Below, piece by piece: positions 8,523 to 17,239 of a stretch of 60,237 nucleotides of DNA (its first letter is position 1; each line of letters begins with the position of its first letter). The stretch covers positions 1-60,237 of the forward strand of contig JAFQEZ010000086.1 of NCBI GenBank assembly GCA_017398805.1. Direction: 5' to 3'. The notes beneath the pieces are model-generated. The model was not told where the DNA came from and searched no databases. It was given only the letters and a program-made list of their open reading frames with translations. This stretch comes from Bacteroidaceae bacterium (GTDB lineage Bacteria; Bacteroidota; Bacteroidia; Bacteroidales; Bacteroidaceae). A program made the position numbers and the translations under genes.

Positions 8523-9980
8523 CTACTCCACCACACGATAGCCTCTGTCTGTATATACAGACACCGTTCCTTCTTTTGTGGCAAGGATTCTGTCACCTTT
8601 GAGTTCTATCTTTTCACAGCCTATGGGGATAATCATTTCTCTCTTCGTGGCATTATAAAGTCCATATTTGCTGTTACTCTTTACTATAAACATATCATCG
8701 GAGATTCGACTTATATATTCATATTTCATCTCCAATCTCTCTCGGGAACTCTTTTTGCCCCATTTTGAAAGACCATATAATCCATCTTCACTCCTTATCA
8801 TCTTATATAACGAGGGAGTATCCTCTATATCATGTACCTTAGATATCACCAAACGATAACTGAAAAAATATACCAAAAATACAGGAATTAACAATATGCC
8901 AATAATCGTAAAATATAATATGAACAATTGAAGAGGGAGTGCCAAAAGCCAATACCTGTTATTTACGAATGAAACCCATTTCAACATCCGCAGTTTAAAC
9001 CTGTTTTCATCGCAGAACTGTACAAAATCCATCCATTTGACTTTTTCACTCTTATTCCCAAATGAGGCGTCAACGTCGAGAAGAGTCCTGCCATCATCAT
9101 AGTTTGTACTTTGTTCAAACAGGGCAAGAAATTCGCCTATACTCTGAGGACGGTTGCCGCGACTTATATGCATTGACCGGTCTATAACATTACGCATTGC
9201 AGGCGAAATATTCATGGGGTAAGGCAACTCCTTCAAATCATCATCGCCCGCACGTTTGTAGGCCTCAATGGGCGTCTCACCGGTCAGGGCTTTATAAAGC
9301 GTTGCACCAAGAGAATAGATATCAGTGGCGGGGGTAAACACCGAAACACCGTTGCCGCTCTGCTCAATCGGGGCAAAACCGGGCGTAGAACCAATAAGGG
9401 TCGAGGTATTCTCACCATTGGCCTCGTCGTACTGTTTGGAAACACCGAAGTCAATGAGCACGGCCTTGCCGCTGTTGTCTATCATTATATTCTGAGGCTT
9501 TACATCAAGGTGAAGACGGTTCAACGAATGGACATACTCAAGGGCATCGGCTATCTGACGTATATATCCAAATGCTTTCTCTTCGCTCAAAGCACCTTCT
9601 TTCTCTATGACAGCTGCAAGAGAAGTGCCTCTTATATATTCCATTACGTAATATGCAGTACCATTTTCCTTGAAAGTATCTGTAACACGCACTATATTCG
9701 GGTGCTCCAATTCAAAGAGGGCGTCGGCCTCTTCCAAGAACTTATCACGCAGTTTGTTCACAAGTTCCACCTTGCTCTGTGTAGCGACAACTACTCTGTT
9801 GCTGCCTGCATCGCGGTTGCAGAAGTCCTTTACGAAGAACTCTTTTACAGCAACGCTCTTTACACTACTTTTGAATTTGGTATCACGCGCTTCGTATGTA
9901 CAGCCGAAGCCACCGCTACTTATGTAGCTGATAATTTCATAACGTCCTCCTTGAAGGAGAGTTCCAATTGGCAGATGCAT
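8523..9980 (-). CDS. Hanks-type Ser/Thr protein kinase, membrane-anchored
   Basis: 485 residues. The kinase domain is about 12-290: glycine loop SSGGFGCTYEA, catalytic Lys in VAVKEFF (K46), catalytic loop HLDVKPQN (157-164, HLD in place of HRD), DFG at 177-179, and APIEQ in place of APE. All key catalytic residues are present. Residues about 343-377 form one or two membrane helices (LALPLQLFILYF, then FLVYFFSYRL). The C-terminal 90 residues (YGLYNATKREMIIPIG) look like WG-type beta repeats, a likely sensor part. It is the last gene of the CHU_C-uvrA-kinase unit (37 bases after uvrA). It shares the block KQYDEANGENTSTL with the kinase at 17240-19141, so the two are paralogues. Confidence 0.9.
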   Translation of the reverse strand: MHLPIGTLLQGGRYEIISYISSGGFGCTYEARDTKFKSSVKSVAVKEFFVKDFCNRDAGSNRVVVATQSKVELVNKLRDKFLEEADALFELEHPNIVRVTDTFKENGTAYYVMEYIRGTSLAAVIEKEGALSEEKAFGYIRQIADALEYVHSLNRLHLDVKPQNIMIDNSGKAVLIDFGVSKQYDEANGENTSTLIGSTPGFAPIEQSGNGVSVFTPATDIYSLGATLYKALTGETPIEAYKRAGDDDLKELPYPMNISPAMRNVIDRSMHISRGNRPQSIGEFLALFEQSTNYDDGRTLLDVDASFGNKSEKVKWMDFVQFCDENRFKLRMLKWVSFVNNRYWLLALPLQLFILYFTIIGILLIPVFLVYFFSYRLVISKVHDIEDTPSLYKMIRSEDGLYGLSKWGKKSSRERLEMKYEYISRISDDMFIVKSNSKYGLYNATKREMIIPIGCEKIELKGDRILATKEGTVSVYTDRGYRVVE

Positions 9981-10017
9981 ACTATTTTGTTCTATTCAGT
10001 GTTATTACAGGCTCTGT

Positions 10018-12852
10018 TCACCTTGAAAGTTCCGCTGCCAGGTAAGGAGCCGTGCGCCCGACTCCCTTTGCTACTATCTCTTCGGGGGTTCCGGTAGCCA
10101 TAACCATACCGCCGTCACGTCCGCCTTCCGGTCCCATGTCAATAATATGGTCAGCCATTTTTATCACATCGAGGTTATGTTCGATTATTATAACCGTGTT
10201 TCCCTTATCGACAAGGCGGTTTATCACATTCATGAGCACACGTATATCCTCGAAATGAAGTCCTGTGGTAGGCTCGTCGAGCAGATACAGTGTCTTTCCC
10301 GTATCACGTTTCGATAGTTCTGTGGCAAGCTTCACACGCTGGCTTTCGCCACCTGACAATGTAGTCGATGGCTGGCCTAATTTTATATAACCCAAGCCTA
10401 CATCCTGCAACACCTTTATCTTGTTGAGTATTGTGGGGACATTCTCGAAGAACTCCACAGCCATATTAATTGTCATATCAAGCACATCGGCTATCGATTT
10501 GCCCTTATAACGCACCTCAAGGGTCTCGCGGTTGTAGCGCTTTCCATGACACACCTCACAAGGGACCATAACATCGGGCAGGAAGTTCATCTCAAGTGTC
10601 TTGTAGCCGTTTCCGCTACACTCCTCGCAACGGCCACCCTTGACATTGAAAGAGAAACGTCCGGGCTTGTAGCCGCGTATTTTTGCCTCGGGAAGGTCCA
10701 CAAAGAGGTTGCGGATATCGGAAAAAACACCTGTATATGTAGCAGGGTTGGAGCGCGGAGTACGCCCGAGAGGCGACTGGTCAACATCCACAATCTTGTC
10801 AATATGTTCAATGCCCTCAATCCTGTCATACGGCAGCGGCTCGCGCAAAGCGCGGTAGAAATGCTTCGCAAGTATCGGCTGCAGGGTGTCATTCACAAGC
10901 GACGACTTACCGCCACCCGAGACACCGGTAACACAGATGAGCTTGCCCAACGGGAATTCCACATCAACATTCTTGAGATTGTTTCCCCGTGCACCGAAAA
11001 TCTTTATGCTCTTTCCATTACCTTCACGACGCACGGCAGGCACCTCTATCTTCTCTTCACCGTTTAGGAAACGCGCTGTCATGGTATTGCCTTTCAGCAT
11101 CTCATCGGGAGTGCCGGCAAAGACAACTTCACCACCTTTGCGGCCGGCCTTAGGACCAAGGTCTATTACATAGTCGGCGGCAAGCATTATATCACGGTCA
11201 TGCTCCACTACAATTACCGTATTGCCGATGTCGCGCAGGCTCTTGAGCGAGTTTATCAACCTGTCATTGTCACGCGGATGCAATCCGATACTCGGTTCAT
11301 CAAGTATATAAAAAACATTCACAAGTTGCGAACCCACCTGGGTTGCAAGACGTATACGCTGCCCCTCGCCACCCGATAAGGATGCCGATGCACGGTTAAG
11401 CGACAGATAACCCAGACCAACATCAAGCAGGAATCCCAAACGCGACTGAATCTCCTTGACTATCTCTGCAGCAATGGCACGCTGCTTCTCGCCCAGAAGC
11501 GAATCGACCCCGGCAAGCCACTCATGCAGCTGCGAAATATCCATTGAAGCAAGTTCATGAATGTTTTTTCCTGCCAGACGATAATGGAGCGCCTCCTTAT
11601 TCAGACGCGCACCACCGCACTCGGGGCACTCCTTCATGGCAGAGAACTGCTCTGCCCACTTGAGTTCCTTTGCCGAGACACCTGTATCCTTCTGCTGCTG
11701 TATATACTTTACAAGACCGTCATATGTAGCAATGCTATCGAAGAACATTTCCGATGTACTGCTCAACTTCAACGGCACAGGCGATCCATAAAGTATCTCA
11801 TCGAGTGCCTCGTCGGGAAGTTCTGCAACAGGAGTATCAAGAGTGGCATCATAACGTTGCAAGACTGCATCAATCTCCTGGAAGATGGATGAACGGCGAT
11901 ATTTGCCCAACGGGGCAAGCGCACCGTCACGCACCGACAAAGAGCGGTCAGGGACAACCTTGTCGACATCGACACTGCTCACCACCCCCAAACCCTTGCA
12001 TTTCGGGCAGAAACCTTGGGGCGAATTGAAAGAAAAATTATGCGGGTCGGGTTCTTTATAAGAAAGGCCGGTGACCGGACACATAAGGCGCTTGCTGTAG
12101 TGGCGCACCGTGCCCGACGGCATCTCCATAATCATTACAAGGCCGTCACCTTGGGCAAGAGCAGTCGCAAGGCTCTGCTTGAGACGCTGCGTATCCTTGG
12201 CATCGACGGCAAGTTTGTCTATCACAACCTCGATATCATGATTCTTGTAACGTTCGAGCATCATGCCACGCGACATCTCGCACAATTCGCCGTCAATGCG
12301 CACATTGAGGTAGCCCTTCCGCATCATCTGCTCGAAGAGTTCCTTGTAATGTCCCTTGCGGTTCTTCACCAATGGGGCAAGCATATATATGCGTTTGCCG
12401 TCGTACTCACCGAGAATCAGTTCAAGTATCTGTTCCTCGGTATACTTCACCATCTTTTCGCCCGAGAGATATGAGTAAGCCTCGGCTGCACGCGAGAAAA
12501 GAAGACGCAGATAATCATATATTTCGGTAGTTGTTCCCACTGTTGAACGGGGATTCTTGTTCGTAGTCTTCTGCTCGATGGAAATGACAGGGCTGAGACC
12601 TGTGATCTTGTCAACATCGGGACGTTCCATGCCGCCAAGGAAATTGCGTGCGTATGTAGAGAAGGTCTCAAGGTAACGGCGCTGTCCCTCGGCAAATATC
12701 GTATCGAAAGCAAGTGAGGACTTTCCGCTGCCGCTCAATCCGGTTATCACCGTCAACGAATCGTGCGGAATCTCCACATCAACATTCTTCAAGTTATGGA
12801 CACGCGCTCCAAAGACCTCTATCTTTCCTTTTTCCTCTTCTGCTTTTTTCAT
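10018..12852 (-). CDS. uvrA: Excinuclease ABC subunit A
   Basis: 944 residues, full length. The two ABC ATPase modules are visible: Walker [13 protein letters not shown] and [10 protein letters not shown], signatures [12 protein letters not shown] and [12 protein letters not shown], Walker [12 protein letters not shown] and [11 protein letters not shown]. The zinc module of the second half is intact (CEECSGNG ... CEVCHGKR). In the first zinc module the usual CPxC reads CPVT ([11 protein letters not shown] ... FCPKCKG), so one cysteine ligand is missing; similar forms are, as far as I recall, common in Bacteroidetes UvrA. It acts in damage recognition of nucleotide excision repair with UvrB and UvrC. 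It sits 18 bases after a T9SS-sorted protein, an unexpected operon partner. Confidence 0.95.
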   Translation of the reverse strand: MKKAEEEKGKIEVFGARVHNLKNVDVEIPHDSLTVITGLSGSGKSSLAFDTIFAEGQRRYLETFSTYARNFLGGMERPDVDKITGLSPVISIEQKTTNKNPRSTVGTTTEIYDYLRLLFSRAAEAYSYLSGEKMVKYTEEQILELILGEYDGKRIYMLAPLVKNRKGHYKELFEQMMRKGYLNVRIDGELCEMSRGMMLERYKNHDIEVVIDKLAVDAKDTQRLKQSLATALAQGDGLVMIMEMPSGTVRHYSKRLMCPVTGLSYKEPDPHNFSFNSPQGFCPKCKGLGVVSSVDVDKVVPDRSLSVRDGALAPLGKYRRSSIFQEIDAVLQRYDATLDTPVAELPDEALDEILYGSPVPLKLSSTSEMFFDSIATYDGLVKYIQQQKDTGVSAKELKWAEQFSAMKECPECGGARLNKEALHYRLAGKNIHELASMDISQLHEWLAGVDSLLGEKQRAIAAEIVKEIQSRLGFLLDVGLGYLSLNRASASLSGGEGQRIRLATQVGSQLVNVFYILDEPSIGLHPRDNDRLINSLKSLRDIGNTVIVVEHDRDIMLAADYVIDLGPKAGRKGGEVVFAGTPDEMLKGNTMTARFLNGEEKIEVPAVRREGNGKSIKIFGARGNNLKNVDVEFPLGKLICVTGVSGGGKSSLVNDTLQPILAKHFYRALREPLPYDRIEGIEHIDKIVDVDQSPLGRTPRSNPATYTGVFSDIRNLFVDLPEAKIRGYKPGRFSFNVKGGRCEECSGNGYKTLEMNFLPDVMVPCEVCHGKRYNRETLEVRYKGKSIADVLDMTINMAVEFFENVPTILNKIKVLQDVGLGYIKLGQPSTTLSGGESQRVKLATELSKRDTGKTLYLLDEPTTGLHFEDIRVLMNVINRLVDKGNTVIIIEHNLDVIKMADHIIDMGPEGGRDGGMVMATGTPEEIVAKGVGRTAPYLAAELSR

Positions 12853-12870
12853 CTTACCAAACTTAACTAA

Positions 12871-13608
12871 TCAAGGTGCCGCACTCTCTTCGGTATATCC
12901 TCGGAGCAGGTTTACATCGCGACGTATCTCATATTTTATGCCATCGGCACCCTTGGCATCTATAACTACATAATAGACACCTGCCTTCACATCCTTGCCC
13001 TTGTATGTACCATCCCAACCGCAATCCTCGCAACCTATCTGATCGATACCCCATGAGTAGAGCTGTTGTCCCCAACGGTTATATATGGCAGCACTGAACG
13101 ACACGATAGACTTGACGTTGTATACATTATAGTAATCGTTTATTCCGTCACCGTTAGGCGAGAATGCATTGGGTGCCTCAAGTGACGACTCGGAAAGTAT
13201 CACACGGAAAGGTTCATACACCTCACTGCCGAACTCCCAAAAGACATCGCTGTTCTCGCGGCTTGTATATACAAATTTCGGTCGTATGATTGTTGCACCG
13301 CTCTCACGCAATTCAAACTCCACATCGGCGTCATAACGCACAAGATAAGGCTCCACCTCGCCCTCCTTGAAGAACTCCCATGAGCACACGAGGGAATAGC
13401 CGTCTACCTCTTGGGCATTGGCAGACATTTGCAAAGTAACTGGCGCTTCGCCCGAATACTCCCCTCCGGCAGTGAGTTCCTCAGACTCCCCGTCGGAATT
13501 TATGACACGTAACAACGGTTCCGGCGCATCGATGTTTACCTGAGCATATATCCCTGCCACTGCAAACAAGGCAAGGAGCAATATCATGTATCTTTTCATA
13601 AGCTTCAT
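12871..13608 (-). CDS. Secreted protein with type IX secretion (CHU_C) sorting domain
   Basis: ATG at 13608 (another at 13599; a TTG at 13611 is unlikely). A signal peptide ([19 protein letters not shown]) is followed by about 120 residues of beta-rich sequence. The C-terminal part is a gliding-motility-type CHU_C domain: [40 protein letters not shown] and [11 protein letters not shown]. Known: such domains (TIGR04131-like) direct export through the type IX system and surface attachment. The ligand or activity of the N-terminal part is unknown. It is first in a unit with uvrA and a kinase. It is short for a T9SS cargo, so it may be a surface-attached structural protein. Confidence 0.85.
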   Translation of the reverse strand: MKLMKRYMILLLALFAVAGIYAQVNIDAPEPLLRVINSDGESEELTAGGEYSGEAPVTLQMSANAQEVDGYSLVCSWEFFKEGEVEPYLVRYDADVEFELRESGATIIRPKFVYTSRENSDVFWEFGSEVYEPFRVILSESSLEAPNAFSPNGDGINDYYNVYNVKSIVSFSAAIYNRWGQQLYSWGIDQIGCEDCGWDGTYKGKDVKAGVYYVVIDAKGADGIKYEIRRDVNLLRGYTEESAAP

Positions 13609-13673
13609 CAAATAAATAACCTACACTAATAACGTAATCCACCATGAAAAATTATCATGCAGGCGCATTATTG

Positions 13674-13709
13674 CAAAGATAGTGAAAGGCGAGAGCAGAA
13701 CAAAACAAA
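13674..13709 (-). promoter_or_regulatory. Promoter of the CHU_C-uvrA-kinase unit, inside repeat unit 1
   Basis: On the minus strand TTTG (13701-13704), 19-base spacer, TATCTTTG (13674-13681): both elements match the Bacteroides consensus exactly, about 65 bases before the ATG at 13608. The same pair recurs in repeat units 2 (TATCTTTG at 13749-13756) and 3 (13824-13831), so up to three promoters point at the unit. Confidence 0.65.
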
Positions 13710-13899
13710 TTTATTTGTTTTTTATGCCAAGCCGCATCCTATCTTATCCAAAGATAGTGAAAGGCGAGAGCAGAACAAAACAAATTTATTTGTTTTTTAT
13801 GCCGAGCCGCATCCTATCTTATCCAAAGATAGTGAAAGGCGAGAGCAGAACAAAACAAATTTATTTGTTTTTTATGCCGGCAGTGCGAAACCGTAGCAC
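13675..13899. repeat. Three 75-bp tandem repeats
   Basis: AAAGATAGTGAAAGGCGAGA begins at 13675, 13750 and 13825. Units 1 and 2 are almost identical over all 75 bases; unit 3 diverges after TTATGCCG. Each unit contains two small palindromes (AACAAATTTATTTGTT and CTATCTTATCCAAAGATAG). Read on the minus strand each carries a TTTG-N19-TATCTTTG promoter. A fourth, degraded end (CCGCATCCTATCTTATCTAA) lies at 13954-13973. Confidence 0.95.
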
Positions 13900-14095
13900 T
13901 GCTTGCGACGACTGAAGCTTTAGCTTTACAAAGGAGTGCAACCTGTTGCCCCCGCATCCTATCTTATCTAAAGATAGCGAAAGATAGTGAAAGGCCTTAC
14001 TCCTTTCAAAAAAAATATTGCCCAACTTTTCCATTATTGGCAATTATATCGTATCTTCGCATAAATTTGAGTTATTATACACAAACAGATACGTC

Positions 14096-15982
14096 ATGAA
14101 AAGATACAGACCGCTATTACTTATATTCCTTTTGTTTGTAGCCTTGGCAGGATATGCTCAAGAGGGCAAACAATACTTTACCCACATTGTCAAGAAAGGC
14201 GAGACACTCTATTCACTTTCACAAATGTATGGTACAACTGTGGAAGCCATCAAAAAAGCCAATCCCGGCAAGACCAAAGTACTGAAAATCAACCAGCAGC
14301 TCAGGATTCCGCAGACCACGACACTGGTCCCGGAAGGTAAAGACGGTAAAGGTATATGGAAAGGAGACCTGTTCCACACCATAAAAGCCAAAGAGACACT
14401 TTACAGCCTTAGCAAGGAGTACGGAATCGATTATATTGAGATATGCAACGCCAATCCGGGACTATCACCTACAAACTTCAGGATAGGTGAAGTCATTGTA
14501 ATTCCTCTTTCAAAGGTAAGCGAAAATGCAAAAAAGGAGGAGAGCCTTCCTGTTACCGAAAGCGAAATTGCTGTTGTATCAAGATACAAGGCAAGCAAAG
14601 GCGAAACAATCGATGAAATATGCGCCGCTCATGGAGTTCTCAAGGAAGACTTTGTCAGGGTCAACCCTCATCTCAAGAGCACAGAAATCAGAAAGAAGAC
14701 AATAGTCAACATACCCGAAAAAAGGAGCAAAGCAGGCATCTCGCCTAAAGAGGAGACAGCACTCAGCAATGCAGAAGTATTCGACAGGTTTGCAGAATAT
14801 AAGGATTCCCTATTGGAAGCAAAGTCACATCTTGATGACGGCAAGACCAGAGTTGCAGTAATCCTTCCATTTATGCTGGACAAATACTCCCCTAACGAGC
14901 AGGCACGAATGGTTGAGTTTTACGAAGGATTCCTAATGGCCGTATACAGACTCAAGCAGGAGGGTTACTCTTTTGAAATAAACACTTTTGACTCAGGTTC
15001 CAAGACAGACAGCCTTGATGAACTTATCAAAAGCGGTTCGTTGGACAATATGGATATGATTATCGGTGCATATTTTGTCAACCACAACAAGGAACTTGCA
15101 GCATTCGCCAAGGAGAAAGAGATACCGCTTGTCATACCGTTCTCTAATAAAGAAGATGAGATATTCAAAAATCCGATGGTATACACGGTGAATGCCATGC
15201 AGTCATATCTGCTGCCCGAGGTTGCCGAAAACTTTGTAGCGATGTTCCCCGACGCCAATATTATATTCGTCGAGGATGAAAACAAAAGCATCAAGGAAGA
15301 GTTCATAGAAGTGATGACCGACGAATTCTCAAAACATTCAATACCCTACACCACAACGAACATAAAAACATTGGATGAAGGAGCGGTGAAAGAACTGAAA
15401 AGACTCAGCAAACCGGGACGCAGGAACATCATCATACCAAAATCCTCTTCTGCTGCTTCAATGACAGAATTGGCAGCAATACTTTCCAATGCACACTATG
15501 AAAACCCCGATTTCATGTCTAATTGCACGCTGTTTGGCTACCCTGAATGGCAGAAACATGCTCCAATGGCTAAGGACCAGTTATACCTGATTGATACATA
15601 TTTCTATACAAACCTGTATACCCACTTCTCGTTCAAGGAATCAATGGAATTCCAGGATGAATTCATCCGTTGGTATAACCGACCTCTGAATGAAATCATT
15701 CCACGATACGGAATGATGGGATACGACATAGGATACTACTTCCTTTATGCAATCAACGAATTCGGCAATGAATTCCCCGACAGGATAAACGACATTGAGT
15801 TCTCGCCATTGCAGTCGGGCTTCAAGTTCTCAAGAGTGAACAACTGGGGAGGAATGGTCAATAAAAAGGTATTCTTTATCCACTACAACAACGATTTCAC
15901 AATTACGAAGATAGATTTGGACAAATGCAAGGAAGAAGAGACAGAAAAAACAGAGGAAACATTATTCGAAAGTATCTTCTGA
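14096..15982 (+). CDS. LysM-domain periplasmic-binding-like protein
   Basis: ATG at 14096 starts a signal peptide (RYRPLLLIFLLFVALAGYAQ), so the extra 26 residues upstream are rejected; 628 residues. At least two LysM modules are clear (HIVKKGETLYSLSQMYG near 30; HTIKAKETLYSLSKEYG near 98), with a weaker third (YKASKGETIDEICAAHG). LysM binds peptidoglycan or other N-acetylglucosamine polymers. From about residue 260 the fold looks like a type 1 periplasmic-binding protein (RVAVILPFMLDKY ... VEFYEGFLMAVYRLKQEG ... MMGYDIGYYFLYAI). I infer a cell-wall-anchored periplasmic protein of a family widespread in Bacteroidetes. The next gene overlaps its 3' end by 58 bases, indicating co-transcription. 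Confidence 0.85.
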   Translation: MKRYRPLLLIFLLFVALAGYAQEGKQYFTHIVKKGETLYSLSQMYGTTVEAIKKANPGKTKVLKINQQLRIPQTTTLVPEGKDGKGIWKGDLFHTIKAKETLYSLSKEYGIDYIEICNANPGLSPTNFRIGEVIVIPLSKVSENAKKEESLPVTESEIAVVSRYKASKGETIDEICAAHGVLKEDFVRVNPHLKSTEIRKKTIVNIPEKRSKAGISPKEETALSNAEVFDRFAEYKDSLLEAKSHLDDGKTRVAVILPFMLDKYSPNEQARMVEFYEGFLMAVYRLKQEGYSFEINTFDSGSKTDSLDELIKSGSLDNMDMIIGAYFVNHNKELAAFAKEKEIPLVIPFSNKEDEIFKNPMVYTVNAMQSYLLPEVAENFVAMFPDANIIFVEDENKSIKEEFIEVMTDEFSKHSIPYTTTNIKTLDEGAVKELKRLSKPGRRNIIIPKSSSAASMTELAAILSNAHYENPDFMSNCTLFGYPEWQKHAPMAKDQLYLIDTYFYTNLYTHFSFKESMEFQDEFIRWYNRPLNEIIPRYGMMGYDIGYYFLYAINEFGNEFPDRINDIEFSPLQSGFKFSRVNNWGGMVNKKVFFIHYNNDFTITKIDLDKCKEEETEKTEETLFESIF

Positions 15983-16650
15983 CAAGCATATTCCTTCTGT
16001 TTATCACGACGGGTGTAAATGCACAGATAGAGCAGCCACGCAGAGTGTTGGAAATCGGCATTGCCGGAGGCTTGAACCTCAACAAGATGGATTTCCAGCC
16101 CACAATACGTCAGAAGCTACTAAATGGAGCAAATGGCGGTGTAAGTCTGCGATATACAAGCGAGAAATACTTCAGCATGATATGTGCAGCGCAACTCGAA
16201 GTAAACTTTGCACAGCGCGGCTGGGAAGAGGACTTTGACGACGGTACAGGCAACAGCTATAGCAGGACCCTCAACTACATTGAGATACCTCTGCTTGCTC
16301 ATCTATCATGGGGCAAGGAGGAACGCGGATTCCAGTTCTTTATCAACGGCGGTCCGCAGTTCGGGTTCTGCATTGGTGACAGCGAAGAATACAAAGGCAG
16401 CTGGAAACCCGAAGAACGCCCCACATCAATACGTCCCGTATACGGAAAGGAGATATACAACACTTTCGACTACGGTATTGTCGGTGGATTGGGCGTTGAA
16501 CTCAAGACCAAAGCAGGAAATTTCTTTGTAGAAGGAAGATACTATTACGGTTTGAGCGACATCTTCAACAACTCGAAGACCGATGACTTCGGCCGATCTG
16601 CCAACCAGACAATATCGGTAAGATTAGGATATTCTATAAGGATTCTGTAA
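15925..16650 (+). CDS. PorT-family outer-membrane beta-barrel protein
   Basis: 241 residues from ATG at 15925, overlapping the LysM gene by 58 bases. The signal peptide core (YLLTSIFLLFITTGVNAQ) begins about 16 residues in, so a nonstandard start near 15961 would give a more normal leader. The rest has alternating beta strands ending in an aromatic/hydrophobic strand (SVRLGYSIRIL), and internal segments typical of PorT-like barrels (GIAGGLNLNKMDF, NYIEIPLLAHLSWG, GVELKTKAGNFFVEGRYYYG). It probably lies in the outer membrane and may work with the LysM protein it is coupled to. No T9SS core genes are next to it, so a PorT role in secretion is not shown. Confidence 0.8.
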   Translation: MQGRRDRKNRGNIIRKYLLTSIFLLFITTGVNAQIEQPRRVLEIGIAGGLNLNKMDFQPTIRQKLLNGANGGVSLRYTSEKYFSMICAAQLEVNFAQRGWEEDFDDGTGNSYSRTLNYIEIPLLAHLSWGKEERGFQFFINGGPQFGFCIGDSEEYKGSWKPEERPTSIRPVYGKEIYNTFDYGIVGGLGVELKTKAGNFFVEGRYYYGLSDIFNNSKTDDFGRSANQTISVRLGYSIRIL

Positions 16651-17239
16651 AAAAGAAGCGCACGAAAGAGTACAGAGTACAGATACAGTAGGGGCGGTAC
16701 CGGCGTGTCCGCCCAAAAGAGCAAAGAGTACCCCTCCGCCTGCGGCACCTGGATTGCTCCCCTGTTACCCCTCCGCCTGCGGCACCTCCCCTGTAAATAC
16801 CCCTCACCGCTTTGCGGAGCTCCCCTAAAACAGGGGAGCAATTCTGGAATTGGCTGTCCGTAAGGACTGAGGGGTTCTACGCGCGACCTGTCGCTGCCGG
16901 TGTTAACTACGTTGAACCTGCTTTCGCTCGCTTTGTGTGTAAGTAAACTTCCACACACTCGCTTGCTCGCAGCTTTGTCGAAGTAGCTTTCGCAACTTTC
17001 ATCTTTAACCCCACTTTGTGGGCTTGAAACTTGGCTGCGCTCGCTGTAAAAGCTTTCCACTTTGCTCTTTGCTCTTTTAGGGCAGACCTGTCCCTACAGA
17101 AGAACATAAGAACAAAAGATACCATGCAATAGTAGCCCTTAACGAAAACGTAGGGGCATCCCTTGTGGGTGCCCTAACAAAAACCGCGCGAGCAAAGGGC
17201 CGCAGCTCTTGAAACTTCGCCTTCGGTTCAGCTTTCCGT
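16651..17239. other. 589-base gene-free region made of intergenic repeats
   Basis: No convincing gene. Several short repeated phrases are visible: CCCCTCCGCCTGCGGCACCT twice (16733 and 16770), CAGGGGAGC and its complement around 16800-16845, GTAGGGGCGG near 16691 and GTAGGGGCATCCCTTGTGGG near 17150. From 16915 to 17060 runs a stretch (TTTCGCTCGCTTTGTGTG, then CACTCGCTTGCTCGC) that closely resembles the sequence coding the linker of the kinase at 17240-19141. A minus-strand ORF through it (to 17060) is judged spurious. Confidence 0.65.

Larger units (their letters stand above)
13612..14095. other. Divergent intergenic region with 75-bp repeats
   Basis: About 480 bases between the uvrA unit (leftward) and the LysM gene (rightward). 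It holds three 75-bp repeats (13675-13899), a degenerate fourth piece (13955-13996) and the putative promoters described separately. Short ORFs through it have a 25-codon period because 75 is a multiple of 3, and are not considered genes. Confidence 0.7.

Noticed and set aside
13675-13899. Possible CRISPR array
   Set aside because: Whole 75-bp units are alike with no unique spacers, and there are only three.
13657-13915. Two overlapping plus-strand ORFs with a 25-residue period (KDSERREQNKTN...)
   Set aside because: The period simply reflects the 75-bp non-coding repeat (75 is divisible by 3). No start signal or protein-like features, and the minus strand reads as promoters.
14018-14095. 26-residue N-terminal extension of the LysM protein
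   Set aside because: The signal peptide begins at the ATG at 14096; the extension would hide it and overlaps the likely promoter (TATCTTCG near 14051).
16545-17060. 171-codon minus-strand ORF
   Set aside because: It overlaps the PorT-type gene in antisense and runs through intergenic repeat sequence; its similarity to the kinase linker is explained by shared repeats.
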